This document shows, one piece after another, positions 22,700 to 36,100 of a stretch of DNA of 64,000 bases. Each line of letters begins with the position of its first letter. Within the stretch, counting starts at the first letter, position 1. The DNA lies in contig SRSI01000050.1 of the NCBI GenBank assembly GCA_005656395.1, positions 248,001 to 312,000 on the forward strand, in the 5' to 3' direction. The notes under the pieces were generated by a model, which was given only the letters and a program-made list of their open reading frames with translations, ran no database searches and was not told the DNA's origin. A program made the position numbers and the translations under genes. The DNA comes from Strongyloides papillosus. Lineage: Eukaryota > Nematoda > Chromadorea > Rhabditida > Strongyloididae.

Positions 22700-24451
22700 T
22701 TAGTGATCGGTTAATGTTTCTGTTTCCGATGTTGTCTTTCTCTCCCATGGTGCAACGTCATCCTCCAATTTCTCATATTTCAACCATTTTTGTATTACTT
22801 CCTGTCTTATCAAACCCATCGAAATAAGACAAACTACATTAAGGTAGAAAACAAATAATAGGTATACGAATGCTAAAATAGTAAATGGAATCATTACATA
22901 CCATGATGTTCCCAGTGTAGATATAATATAGTATGTAAAGAATGATAAATTAATAACTATGGCTATTGCACTAACACATAGAGCAAAAATTTTGAATGCC
23001 GTCCCATTTTTGTATTCAAACATAATTTTTTTGTGCGAGGTAAATGTGATTATGGGAATTAGTGCAAATGGTAGTTGGAGCATTTGGACACAATTAAGTA
23101 TATCATTCATCCCTGTGAGATGATCAACACTTTTTGCAATTATTGCTACCAATAATGTTGGAATAATAGCGATTGATCTGGTAATGAAAACTCTCTTCCA
23201 TTTTGGCCAACTAATATTAAGAAATCCTTCCATTACGAATTGTCCTGCATATGTTCCAGTCATAGTTGAACTTTGACCTGCAGCTAAAATACCAATAGCC
23301 CAGATGTACATAGCAATTGGTCCAAAGGAACATGCTAAAAACATTCCAGCTTTATAAATATCTGCATCTGCTGTTTCATTATTTCTTGGAAATACTGTTG
23401 GATCAAGAACATCTTGTTTATCACACAATTCTCTTATTTCATTGTTTGTCTTCATATACATACCGTTTCCAAATACAGCCATAACGAAAAGGTTTATAAT
23501 AAAGGATACTATTAATGCAATACCACTTTCGATAAAGAAATAAAAATTTGCTTCTGTTACCTTCTCTTTAACATCTCTAATAACTTTTCTACTTCTAACC
23601 AAAGCAGAATGGAGATAAAGATTATGTGGCATGATGACTGCTCCAATAATAGAAACACTTTGCAAAAGAATATCATTACTATACGACCCATAAAATGGAA
23701 TCAAACCCTTTGCCAAATCTATTTGATTAGGAATATTTATAAAATACTCATAACCAAAAGTTACAGTCATTACAGTAATAAGGAAACCAAAAAACACCTC
23801 TAATTTACGAAAACCATAGTTATCAATAAAAAGGAAGGTGAATGTGTCAACAATTGTTATTAAAACACCACCATACAATGGAATTCTGTGTGATAAAAAA
23901 ATATATAAATATAATTTATGTTTAAACATACGCTTTATGTGATAATAAATATATTGCAATACTTGTTCCTATAACCTCTTGCATATCGCTACCGATGATT
24001 GCAATTTCAATCATTATCCATAAGATAATACGTGGTACTTTTGGGTAAAATTCATATGCCATCTCTGCCATGTGCCGTCCTGCCACTACGCCCAGTCTGG
24101 CGGATAACCTTTGAAGGAGTAATCCTACTATGTGGGCAAATAGAAGGACCCATACAAGGCGATATTTTGCCAAGGCACCTGACTGGAGATCTGATTCAAT
24201 ATTACCTGGATCTAAGTAAGCTATGCTCATTAGAAATCCTGGTCCTGTAAATGCCCATAATTTGCGGAAACTAAATTTTGAATTATCCTATAACACACGT
24301 TTATTTGTTAAGTTAAAAAGTGACGTTAAAATACCTCTTCAAAGTCGGGAATTTCTACCTGATGTTCCAAAAGTTCACACTCCTGCCGAGCTACTCTTCT
24401 TGCTATCTTCGGTGAAGTCACATCAATGTTTTCCTCAACAACCTCTCCCAT
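22700..24451 (-). CDS. smf: NRAMP/SLC11 divalent metal transporter
   Basis: Three exons on the minus strand: 24451-24335, 24287-23932 and 23885-22700, with introns of 47 and 46 nt; 552 residues. The start is [14 protein letters not shown]. Family motifs are clear: the TM1 metal-binding DPGN ([16 protein letters not shown]), the TM6 motif [12 protein letters not shown], and [12 protein letters not shown] joined across the second splice to [15 protein letters not shown]. About 12 hydrophobic segments and a short acidic tail (SETETLTDH) fit the usual length. NRAMPs carry protons with Fe2+ or Mn2+ into the cytosol at the plasma membrane or from endosomes. C. elegans has three (smf-1 to smf-3); I cannot say which this matches. 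Two partial reading frames, beginning at 23959 and 24230, are pieces of this one gene. Confidence 0.93.
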
Positions 24452-25122
24452 AATAAATCTTAGTATTGTTAAAAAATATAGTATTGATTGTTAATAAATA
24501 AAAAAAACAATTTAGTTTTCCTGCAAATGTTAATGTTTAACGAATGAAAAATGAAATTTTAAAAAACAACATTAAATAGGATAATAATCAAAGAGATGTG
24601 TTTTCTCAAACACACTGTTTAAAATGATGTTTCCGCCTTAAGTTTTTTATTTAAATATGTATCATAATGCAAATAGAAAATAAAACACTTTAAAAAAATT
24701 ATCTGAAAACATACAACATACCAAAAACATTTCGGTAAGCAAATTTATGATGATTTAAAAATAAAGTACAGATTATATTTTGTTGACGGAAATTTAAATT
24801 TAGAAAAAAAGATGATGTTAAAAATAATGATGGTAAAAATTAATGCGATAAATAATATTTATTTGAAATTTTAACTATCTACTTAACTAATGACTACAAT
24901 CTTCGGAAAGTTTATGTATAAACAAAATTATTTTCCAATATTGTGATTAACTTTTACTTTTAATTCTATTTGATAAGAGCCATAACACCACTCTCTCATC
25001 AAGCAGTGACGATAAAAATTAATATTATTATATGTAAAAGTTCATTTAACAAAGATATAACAAAAATATGGTACTGTAAACTGATCCTATATAAAAATAA
25101 ATTTTAGGGGAAAACAGAAAGT
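24452..25122. other. Intergenic between NRAMP and L17
   Basis: Upstream of the NRAMP gene and downstream of the L17 gene, both on the minus strand. AT-rich; no gene or strong repeat seen. Confidence 0.55.
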
Positions 25123-25731
25123 TTATTTTTTCTTTTCAATTTCTTTTTTCTTTTCCTTTAGACACTCTCTCATTAATGTATTAAAGACATCCTGTGAATG
25201 ATCTTCATCTCTTCTAATGACACTCGGAAATGGATTACCATTTAATTCTAAAACACCTATAGGTTTCTTCGTCCAAAACACCTTATTTTTATTTATAAAA
25301 TTCTGAAATCTCATTGGTGGTAACTTGTATAATGAAGTATAAGGCTCCACGGCATGTTCACCACTCGTGAAACGTGGTATCAAAACATCAAACATTTTCG
25401 TTTCCAAATCTTTTTCTATCAACCAAAAGTCCATCATCTCAGCTGTGTATGGATCTTTTTGCCCATAATGGATACCAAGTTGTATTAACTAAAATGTTAT
25501 TATTTTTTATTCAAACTTGCATTTACTTACTCGCTCCATATATGGCCTGGCTTCCTCTGCTCTGTTGTATGGCAATTCAACTCTTTCTTCACGGACAAGT
25601 CTTGTAACTATTCTTCTTAAAATTTCTAATCTTCCATATTGTCCATCAACATTATTTGTTCTCAATTTCTGATGAATATGACCAATTTTAGTTTTAATAG
25701 ATGGTAACGTTCTAACCGCTCTTTGAGCCAT
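25123..25731 (-). CDS. mrpl-17: Mitochondrial ribosomal protein bL17m
   Basis: Two exons: 25731-25531 and 25488-25123, with a 42-nt intron (GTAAGT..TTTTAG); 188 residues. The joined sequence MAQRAVRTLPSIKTKIGHIH, then RLEILRRIVTRLVREERVEL and AEEARPYMERLIQLGIHYG, matches the bL17 core, in which the RVELPYNRAEEARPY segment is diagnostic. The C-terminal extension is animal mitochondrial in type (PPMRFQNFIN, lysine-rich end). It is a component of the large mitoribosomal subunit. It starts head to head with glyoxalase I, 342 bases away. Confidence 0.9.
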
Positions 25732-26073
25732 TTTAATTTAGGAAATGGAAGTGTCGATTATGACTACAAGTAGAAAATAATTTTTTCTCCTTCCGAGACT
25801 CATCCTTCCAACACATTCAAAAGGTGAAATCTTTTCAAGATAAAACTCTCTGTCATTTGAGAAGTAACAACGATCGTGTAAACACTTTTAATTGTAACAA
25901 AATTAAAAAACGTATTTTATCATTCTTACCTTGTTATCGATAGCAATTGCATTCCTTAAAGTTTTTACTATATATTTAGAAAATTTAGTAAACTGCACCC
26001 CCATTTTTATAGATTATTAATGTACTTTTTAATCTATTTTTGAGGTATTTTTTAGGTTTTTACACTAGAAAAG
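25732..26073. promoter_or_regulatory. Divergent promoter shared by mrpl-17 and glyoxalase I
   Basis: A 342-base gap between two outward-facing housekeeping start codons, so it must hold both promoters. It contains a TATCGATA palindrome (25935-25942), although this octamer is expected a few times in a window of this size and composition. Immediately before the glyoxalase start there are two possible trans-splice acceptors, TTTTTTAG (ending 26055) and ACACTAG (ending 26068). Confidence 0.5.
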
Positions 26074-26625
26074 ATGACTGGAACGAAAAAGCCGTTATCA
26101 AAGGAGGAGGTTGCTGCTCTTTGTGGTGAGAAAGATGAAAGTACCAAGGACTTTTATTTCCAACAAACTATGCTTCGTATCAAAGATCCCAGGAAATCAT
26201 TACCTTTCTACACTAAAGTGTTAGGAATGACATTATTGAAACAATTCGATTTCCCTGAAGGAGAATTTTCCTTATTCTTCCTCGCATATAAACCTAAAGA
26301 AGAGATTCCAGATTGCGAAGAGAAAAGGGCTCATTATGCTTTAAGCACCCATTCTACAATTGAATTGACACATAATTGGGGGACTGAGAATGATGACAAT
26401 TTCGAGTACCATAATGGTAATAAAGACCCACGTGGTTTCGGTCACATTGGAATTGTAGTTCCGGATGTCTATCAAGCTTGCGAAAGATTTGAAAAAGAGG
26501 GCGTGAAGTTCGTCAAAAAACCAGATGATGGAAAAATGAAGGGCTTAGCTTTCATTCAAGACCCCGATGGTTACTGGATTGAAATATTCCATCCATGTAA
26601 CATTGTTAAAAATCCAAAAAAATAA
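26074..26625 (+). CDS. GLO1: Glyoxalase I (lactoylglutathione lyase)
   Basis: Single exon, 183 residues, the same length as the human enzyme. It isomerises the hemithioacetal of methylglyoxal and glutathione to S-lactoylglutathione, in the cytosol. All four metal ligands are present at positions offset by three from human: Gln31 ([11 protein letters not shown]), Glu97 ([12 protein letters not shown]), His124 ([12 protein letters not shown]) and the catalytic base Glu170 (YWIEIFHP). The long conserved run [19 protein letters not shown] is intact. The start is a good fit; the short basic N-terminus is like other animals. It is convergent with the IP3 kinase gene and divergent from mrpl-17. Confidence 0.96.
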   Translation: MTGTKKPLSKEEVAALCGEKDESTKDFYFQQTMLRIKDPRKSLPFYTKVLGMTLLKQFDFPEGEFSLFFLAYKPKEEIPDCEEKRAHYALSTHSTIELTHNWGTENDDNFEYHNGNKDPRGFGHIGIVVPDVYQACERFEKEGVKFVKKPDDGKMKGLAFIQDPDGYWIEIFHPCNIVKNPKK

Positions 26626-26900
26626 GTATATCAATAAACGTTAAATGATTTTTATTTATATTTTTTCTAACTTCGAAAATTTAAAAAAAATCTAGTAGAT
26701 AAAAACATTTTTAAAGAAAGCCTTCAACTATTTTTTTCCTCATTAAATACATACATAAACAATAATAAGATATAAAGATTTAGATATTTTATTCATTTGT
26801 TATAAAATAATTGATATGTACATTGTCTTCAATCCCACTGATTTTTTAAAATTATTATATTAAGATGATTTTTTTAATAATACATATATTCAGATCATTT

Positions 26901-29900
26901 TTAATTGATATTTTCATTCCTTTCATCAATGCTTTCTATTATTTTTATTAGATTATCAATTCCCACGAGGTACCCATCTTCATGGTTACCTACCTCCCAT
27001 GGTCTTCGATGATCTAAAGGTGATCCATCATCTATCTGATTAGACTTGGCAAAATCAATCATCCATACACCTACTTTATTGCGATCATGTACGATTAATA
27101 AGCTGCTTCCAACAACTTCGTGATACTTAAAAAATGTTGACTTCTCTATTTTGTCTCTCATTTCATACAGTCTCTCTAAAACTTGTCTTCTTATTTTTCC
27201 TGTATCATAATCTTCAAAGAAATTTAATAGTGTTTCTTTTATCTGTTCAGGTGTCTTGATTTTCTTGAAATTCTTCTTTAACTCCCCTTCAGAGGTTTTG
27301 GCAGCCTCTATACGAAAGCCTAATGAGGCTGTTGATGATTCTCTTTCCCTAAATTGCATATATCGTAGTTTCGTTATAGCACCGTCAGCATGCTCCTCCG
27401 GTGTTGGTTCATTTGGGTCAATGTCAATCATCTTTTTATACAAATCTGCTCGTTTCTTTTGATTACTTACTTCGCTTTCCAGGAATGTTCTTTGACCTAT
27501 TTTGATGTCCATTATAGCTCTGTTTTCTGTATCAGAAAATTGTGCAAGAAGATCTTGGATTTCGATGAAACTTTCGTTTTTGTGAAATATTTCTTTGTAG
27601 TACTTTGGTGTTAAACCGGCTAACCAGGGGTCTTTCATGATTTTTTGGTAGGCTTGTGCTTCTATTGTGTTTGATGATGGTTGTTTTTTCCATAGCGTAT
27701 GGTTGGATGCGGGAATGATTGTTCCTTCATGCCCACTAAGTTGTACCCATGATTTTAAACGTTCTTTTAACCAACAATCTAGGGGTAATGCTGTTATAGC
27801 CATTGTATCCACAGATACCTAGAAAATAAGTTTAATGATAGGAATGAAAGCAAATAAGATTTTTATATTTTTAATTTTTTGATACTACATTTTAAAATAT
27901 TTTACTATCATCTACGCATGCCTCTAAAAATAGAAATACAAACTTTTTATCTCCTTCCTACGTCAAAATAAATAAAAACAAAGATCTATGACTATATAGA
28001 AAACGTGAAATTAAGTGGTTATCACTTCTAATACTCATGAATCTAAAAAGTACTAATAGATACCTAAATACATTCTCCATAAAAATAAGTAATAAATATT
28101 TTTATGAAAAAAAGTTTATTTGTTTTATGAATAAAAGTCTTTAACAAGATCAAATTTCATATGTTATATTTCACTAACATGATTAATTATTTAAACTATG
28201 CACTATTTGTAATTGATAATTGAAAGATTTATAGTGTCGGAAATTTAGACACATGTCAAATAAATATGATTTTTTAGTATTTGAACAATAAATAGGCAGA
28301 TGTAAATACAAGTTTTTTCTTTCTATTTTTAAACCAATAAAATATATAGTTAGACTAATATGTTAAAACGTATATTTACCAAAATATTTTTGACTAATTT
28401 TTTCTTATTATTTAATTGCAGTTTATAAAAATTAAAATTGACATATCTGTATTATCATATTTTAAAAAATAAAAGTTTTTAATGATAATAAATTATATTG
28501 GTGAATGTAAAACACCAAAAATTATAGAAATCTTTAAGAGAAGAATGATACCGATATGGAGATAATAAACAATAAAATTAAAAATTATTTATTCTGATAT
28601 TAGATTGTACTTATCATTATCAAGGTTTTGGAAATTATCTTATTTTTCCTATATGGAACAAGTATGGAGAGTTTTTACTTCCTCCAATATAAATTAAGAT
28701 CATTATCTAATGACAATATCTTATTTATTATTTTAAATATCAAATTTTGATAAAAACTTATTATTGCAAAGAGAAATGCAAATTGGAAAAGTAGTTTACC
28801 TTTAATAAACTTGACTTAAATAGTTGGCCAAATGATTTGGCACTTTTAATGAAAGCCACATTCTGATTGTTAGATATTTCAATTAAATTGTTTCGTAACT
28901 GACTAAATGAATTAACCATATGTAACATATCTTGAGATTAAAAATAATGGAATGGTAACCAAATATTTTAGAGAGTTATAAATATATATTTAAGGTGAAT
29001 CAAATAATAATAAAAATCTGAAAAATAATACAGTTCCGCTTGTATATACAAAATTAACTACCCTTCTTCAAATAATTTATAATTTGTAGTACTATTTTAG
29101 ATATTAAACGAAATTTACAAATATATGTTATGATTAATATAATAGTTAATATGGTTAAATATTTATTTATAAATAAGATAAAAAAATAATATTTAATGGT
29201 ATATTAAGATCAACCTCGTGAAAAAGTAATAAAAAAAATATGGTATGACAACCTATGTGTTTCAATGCAGCCACGATCATTTTAAAAATAAGCTTGCATT
29301 TCAAAGATTTTATGAAAAATTTTTAAACTAAAATGTTATGAGAAGAAGTATACACAAGAGACATATCTATCTCCTCAGTCACAATAAACTGATTTCTGCA
29401 AATTTTATATACATCAAAAAGAAAACTATAATATTTTATTTAATATTTTGAAAATGATTAAAATAATAACAGAAACAAGTAGATAAAGTTAAAAAATAAA
29501 TGTTACTTCTAATATTTCATAATATGTTATTTTGAATGAAATTAAAACTACAAAAAATTACTTTATGTATCCTCTTGGTATATACTTTAGCAAGGACATA
29601 TTTATAATATGTAAAAGATTAAACATAACAGATAAATATACAATAATTGTTACTAAAATAAAATAGCATTTGTTTAATGATAAATATTTCCTATCTCAAA
29701 ATGGTAACGTTTTAATAGACTGGTCAATTAGTCATAGTATAAATGTTTATATATTTCTTTAATAAAAAAAATTTTACTTGTTCTGGTGATTGAATTATAA
29801 GACATCTAGATTGTTAAGACATTAAATAACATGAGAATCACATTGAGGGTATTAAAATCTTTAATATAAGCATTTTTATTTGGGATGATATCATTAATTC

Positions 29901-32900
29901 TACCTAAGTTTAACAGGTAGGAACTTTATTTTTGATCTTTAAGTTCTTAGGAACAGGAATATAAAATAATAAAAATATTTTTTCATCTAATTTAATGTCT
30001 ACTTTTCTAAACTCGCACTATTAAAAACAAGTTCCTGATTTATAGACTTAGGATCATTCCTCAAACTAGACTAAATTTCAATATTAATGAAAAAATAACA
30101 CAAAAAGTAACAAATGTACTATACTTAAAGTAATTTAAAAAAGTATATAGCAACATACCTATTGATAAAAGAAATAACATACTTTTCTTAGGTTAAAAAC
30201 ATACTTCTTAAGTCATATATTTACAATGAAATAAAAATTTTAAGATAAATAGTATAAAATATTTTATCATTAAATCTACAAAATGATTATCATAAAAAAT
30301 AATCAATAATTACATTATTTTTTATAAAAAGAAACTTTTTTAGTTTATTGATATATATTTTATTATTACATGGTTAAGAAAATAAACGTGATTTTGATAA
30401 AAATATATAATATTTATATATGGAGAGATAGTGATATAATAATCTTTCTATTTTTAGTATTGCATGTTCGTGCTACAAAGGGACAAAAAAGAAAGTTAGA
30501 GGTTTAATAATCAATTTTTTGTTTACATAAAGTTTTTAAGATATGTAAAAAAAACTAACCTGACATAGTTTTGAAAGTGCTGAATTGCTGAAATTTCCAT
30601 TTTTTGAGTCATTTCTTTTTATGGAAACATTTTGTTTTGTTTTAGCGAAATTTAAAAATGCTGGCGTTGCACTAGACATTATATTAATTGAAGGTGTTAC
30701 TGGTGCTGAGATTGATTCATCCATCTCATTTGTATCTTTAAGGGTAAGGTTTGATGGACGTGATATAGAAGTATTGGAGTCCTTTCTATGGAGTACTTGA
30801 TTGAAAGATGCAGAAAAATGACGTTTGATATCTTTCCATGATGTCTCATTGTGATTGTAATTAAAGTTATCACTTTTATTAAAATCAACCTTTTTGTTTT
30901 TAAAATTATTAATTGCTCTATTTTTCTTTCCATCATTAACAGAGTGTGTTCTTAAAATTTTATCGTTCTCCTCAGTATTGTTAACACTAACCGAATACTC
31001 ATTTCCTTTGTTTCTTTGACTATGATTATTCTTCGATGATGAGAATGGAAAACACCGTATTATCTAAAATAAGAAATTATTACTAATCTCAGTTATTATA
31101 AAATATTATTGTAATAAGATTATTTACAGTCATTAATATTTTTATGTCATTATTAGTAGGAATAATAAAGATAAAAAATAAACCTTCGATACTTACGTGA
31201 TTCAAAGCTTCATGTGAATTTAAAGATAAACCTCCTAAAAAGCCTTCATGATCGTCATCTGATGTACAACATGAATCAGCGCTCTCATCTGAAAATATTC
31301 TTATCTCATGAAATGATATTTTTTTCTTTAAAGGTTTTTCATAGTTATTTTTGTGCTTGTTTTCCAGTTTAGTACTATAAAGATTTTTTTCGGAACTATT
31401 TTTATGTTTATTTTCCAGTTTATTATTAGAAAAAATTTTTTCAGAATTATTTCTATGCTTATTTTCCAGTTTATTACAATAAAAATCTTTTTCCGTTTCT
31501 GGTATGGTGGAAAGAGCCTCTAATTCATCGGATTCCTTCTGCTTTATTGAATCATTCCATACATGTATCAAGGAAGATGCAACAAAAGACGGTGGTGAAT
31601 GATCCTCCTTTTTATCATCATCTCCATCCTCTTGAATATAAAATTCTTTATGTATACCATTACCATTTTCTTCAACGATCTCCAAAGAACTAAAATAAAT
31701 ATTATATCAGAAATAAGATTTAAATATTATTTTTTGACAACCTTTCCAATGATAACATTCTAATTATTTTATTAGATAATCTTAATCAAGTTCAAATATT
31801 TACTTAATTTATTAGTAATAAAGTCAAATTTTTAGTTTGCCTGTAATAAAGAAAAATATGTTTTCATTTATTCAAAATTGAATTATAATAAAATTTATTT
31901 ACTGTATTGAGTATATAAAATAAAAAAAGTATAGTTGTGTTAAGAAACATAAATAAATAATATTTTATCATATTTTTAAGGTGCATAAAATTTATTACCA
32001 TGATGAAAGTGGTATGTAATATATGTATATATATTTAGATAAAGCAATAAAAATACTTTAGATAAACTAAAAGCTATGGACTATGTTATATTGTGATCTA
32101 TTTTTATTGTTCGTCATTTCCAATCTCAAGAATTTTACCATATAATCACAGTAGTAAAATGATAAATCTGTTTAAATGAATTGATATGATATATTTATAA
32201 AAATGGAAGTTTTCTCCTTACCAGTTTAAAAAATATTGTATAGGTGCGCACTTAATGATAGATAAACAAAAAAGATCCATACAATCATAAAACAATTTTA
32301 CATTGTTCGATTTTTTTTTCTAACAATAATACATTTTTTTAAATTGTTTCAGTTTATACGTCATTTACTAAATAATTATTGTAATAATATTTAATAGACA
32401 ATAAAATTAATGAAACATGAAAGCATTTGTTCGAATTATAATATATTGGTATTATAGAAATATTTTAAAACACATATATCAAGAACACATACTAAACATA
32501 AATTTATATAAGATGTCGCTTTAAAGTAATATTTACAACAAAAATGACATGGAAGTTAGAAGGATGATTATTATATCAACTCATTTAACATAATCCTTTG
32601 AGATTATGAATTTTTGTCTTTTCATCATGATAAATATTATTTAAATGGGTATAAAAAACAATTTATGATTTTATCATACAAACTGATTAAACACTCCTTC
32701 TTAAATGGTGCATGCCTATGTTTTACAATTGCCTAATTTTAGGAAATAAAATAAATAAAGTACTCTATGGACCAAATTTATTTTATATCAGATTATTATG
32801 AAATCATTCCAAATACTAAAGTTTACTGATAAGAAAATGATTCAAGGTGCATGATTTATCAAACTATCTCATCTTTATTTCAACTTTTATTACTTATAAC

Positions 32901-33195
32901 TTAATTGTCATACACATACCTTTACATAAAATTGTCTTTATAAAATATTTAACATTGGAAAGTGTTAAAAAAGTTTTTAAACTTCTCTAAAAACTTACCT
33001 TTTGTTAGGTTTTGTGTTAAGACGATCTTCAAGTGTGTCCTTTTTATTTACTTTTTTTCGACTCCTATAATCCTCCATATTATCAGCTGTAGTAGAGTTT
33101 TTAAATTTTATAGGAGAAGGAGAAGATCTAATGCAACAGAAAATTTTTGTCAAGTAATGCTCTTTCTTTTGGAGGGGAATTTTATCAATTTCCAT
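26901..33195 (-). CDS. lfe-2: Inositol 1,4,5-trisphosphate 3-kinase, long form
   Basis: Four exons on the minus strand: 33195-32999, 31689-31197, 31063-30560 and 27818-26901; 703 residues when joined, frame kept at every junction. The last exon is the catalytic domain: KERLKSWVQLSGHEG, the catalytic DxKxG in AIMDIKIGQRTF, the substrate-binding GSSLLIVHD, and the MIDFAKS signature. The enzyme phosphorylates IP3 to IP4 and so dampens calcium signalling; in C. elegans LFE-2 acts in the spermatheca and germline. The three upstream exons encode a Ser/Asn/Lys-rich, low-complexity N-terminal region, with acidic patches (SDESADSCCTSDDDHEGFLG) and a three-unit repeat. An alternative first exon lies in the last intron (see separate entry). 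The start follows TTTCATTTAG by a few bases, probably a trans-splice acceptor, though a further 5' exon is possible. Confidence 0.82.
28800..28919 (-). CDS. lfe-2: Alternative first exon of the IP3 3-kinase (short form)
   Basis: An ATG at 28919 opens 40 codons (MVNSFSQLRNNLIEISNNQN...) and ends exactly at AAG|GTAAAC, phase 0. The shared last exon begins at phase 0 with GTA TCT GTG, so splicing gives ...SSLLKVSVDTMAITALP without a break and a protein of about 345 residues. The exon lies inside the 2.7-kb intron 27819-30559, which otherwise shows no coding sequence. Codon composition and the perfect junction argue for a real alternative promoter; there is no direct expression evidence. Confidence 0.6.
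31341..31475 (-). repeat. Tandem 51-nt (17-residue) repeat within the IP3 kinase exon
   Basis: Three units 51 nt apart (TTTCCAGTTT at 31361, 31412 and 31463) encode NKLENKHRNNSEK, NKLENKHKNSSEK and TKLENKHKNNYEK. The period is a multiple of three, so the frame is kept. It lies in the non-catalytic N-terminal region of the long form. Confidence 0.8.
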
Positions 33196-36100
33196 TATCT
33201 AAATGAAACACATTTAAGTGAAATCATGTAAAAAAAGAAAAAAACTTTTTACGAAAGATAATTTAAAAATGTATATATAAGTGAATAAAAATAATAAAGT
33301 AATGAAAGTTTTTGTCAAATCAAATTCTATTTTTATTAATTTTAATATTCTAAATTATTTGTCAATTGAATTAAACGTGAAATTATAAATAGGTTAATTA
33401 GTTATAAATGTAAAATACATAAAACTAATAATTAAGTATAAAAATTAATCAAAATTTCTACAATATATTATATCTTTGAGAAAATCATTTTTAAACACCA
33501 ATATTAAAAATATCGAACATTTTGATAAAATCAATTATTTAAACAATATTAAAATGTTAACAAAAAAAAATTCTTCGCACTTACTTTCACATGTCATTCA
33601 ATTTGACAAACCTATATAATTTTATTTTTATTATTTTATTACAATTAATTTATTTGTTAAACGAATAGAATTAATACAATAACATTTATTGTTTTGGGAT
33701 AAAAGTCATTATTTTTAAATTTTTATTTTCACCCATTCGAGATCAACAAAATTTAGTTATAACGGTTTTTATAAGAAAATACCAAAAAAAATGCGTACTA
33801 ATCGCACCACTAAATACGAAAGTTATCATTCAGTAGCAATAAAAGAAAATTAGGCAACTGATTGATAGTATTATAAATAAACTATATACATTTAACGTGA
33901 ATTAAAGTTGAAAATCCGATTAATTTACTTAGTTTATAAAAAGTTATTGATAACAAGAATAATTTATTAATGTATTAAAAAATTAATAATATAATGAAAA
34001 ATTAGTGGTTTATATATATATAATTATTATAATCAACTGTTACGCATTCTGTTTCAGTAAAAACTTTAAATAAGTATCGAAATTAGCGAAAAAATCGAAA
34101 AAAATTATCACAAAGATCACAATAAATTAGGATCAAATATAAATCTAATATAATTACCTAATAAAATAATAATTGCATTGCATATCAAAAAGGAGAACCA
34201 ATAATACAAGTTGATTTCCATATTCTTATTAAACTTTTATCAAAACAATCATTAGACAATAATTTTTAATTTTCATAAAACATTTAACATGCATATTTTT
34301 GTTAGTATAATCAGTAGTTATTTGAAAGCAATTGATAACCTTGTAAATGAAACGTTTTATTAAATTAATTACGTTGTTTGAGTTAGCTATGTAAAATATA
34401 ATCGAAAAATACAAAGTCACTGATGCTTGTACTTCTGGTAGATGGAGTATTTTATACAGAAAGTAAACAAGTTTGATCATAATGCGGTTCAGTAGATGAA
34501 TATTTTTCATATGCTTATTGTAAGTTATATAATACAAAAAAATACTTTAATGAATGATTATGTTCAAAATAAATAGAATATTTAAAGAAAGGTTACACCT
34601 AAATTTGTATAAACATTGAATTGTAAAATATTAGTAAAAATAAAAGTTTTTTGGTTTACAAATGCCAGGATTAAATATAAACAATAAAACATTTTTTTCG
34701 AAAAAATTTCATTAGAAAAACTTTTAACATGTGTAAGTATAAAATTAATCGAAAATGTAAATTTACAATAAAACTCAAAAACTTTTAATTGTCAACAACA
34801 TTGTTATTCTTCAATCATAAAACACATACTCCAAACGTAAAACTTTATGCATTGTAATAGTTATAATTAGTAACTTTTAAAAGTTGAATTGAAAAGTAGA
34901 CTTATCATCATCACATTAGTATCATTCTAAAAATTATAAATAGAATGATACAGTGGTTGGAAAATGTAATTTTACTAATTATCACGATAATTTAGACATC
35001 AAAATTAGATATACAACAAATTTTGGGGAATTTCTATTAGAAAGGTTATAAACTTCCTTAATTTCATATATTAGATTAGATTAACTTGATTTTTTTGTTC
35101 TTTAAAAATTGAATACAACAAATTACAAGAAACATTCTTCTTTAACAGTCAAATTATTTGGAAATTAAATTTAAACGATTTCATATAAAATTTGATTTTC
35201 GGAGACTTTTTTTTTACAAACGAGAGACATGATTTTTTTGACATACCTTCCTCAAAAATGACGTCTTCATAAATATTCAATAAAGTATGCGTGCAAAGAA
35301 ATATATTATCTTTATAAATTTAATATATTCTTATCAAACTCATGTTTATTATGTAATTTTTAAGAATATTATTTTTATTATTATAAGCCATTTGGAATTT
35401 TGCTTATGTGCTGAATATTGAAATTATTATAAATAATTTATATAAATATTTGTATCAAAAATTTCTCCACAACACAAAAACATTTTAGTTAGACTTTATG
35501 AAATTTTTCGTTTTCTTTTATTAAGAGATAGAACTTCTTATGAATCTTATATGATTTTTTTTTAAATAGAACTTTATAACTTTCTTAGTTTGTGAGAAAC
35601 CTGCAAAGTTATATTTTTTTCAAAATCTACAATTAATTAACCCATAAAGCACCATAATGACGAAAATAGCCATTAAAAGTTATTTAAATTAATACTGCAT
35701 TACAATTTTTAAGTTTTCTGATAATTGCCAATTACCGCATGGTACTATATAGTAATTAGTATTTTTTTATGTCAAAAATTATGAAAGACAATTTATGCCT
35801 TCTCGACGCTTACAGGCATAAGCCATAGCCTGGTGTTATTAGAATTAAAAACCATTTACTACTATGCCAAAATCGCGACTCTAAAAAATAACAAATTCCT
35901 CTAGAATAAACAGCAATCTGAGCATAAATATCTATTAAAACTCCACCACCACAACCATTTACCACTTCCAAAAATAAAACTTGTACAAATTAAATTTCAT
36001 GCAATACATGAATGACTCATAACCACGTCCATGCCTCGTACGATACATACGATTTTCCAATTGTTTTTAATATTTTATCACCAGATAAAAACCTCTCCAA

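Noticed and set aside
34229..34537. 102-codon open frame on the minus strand
   Set aside because: Composition-driven (Ile/Asn/Lys/Tyr) with no family likeness; it lies in the gene desert.
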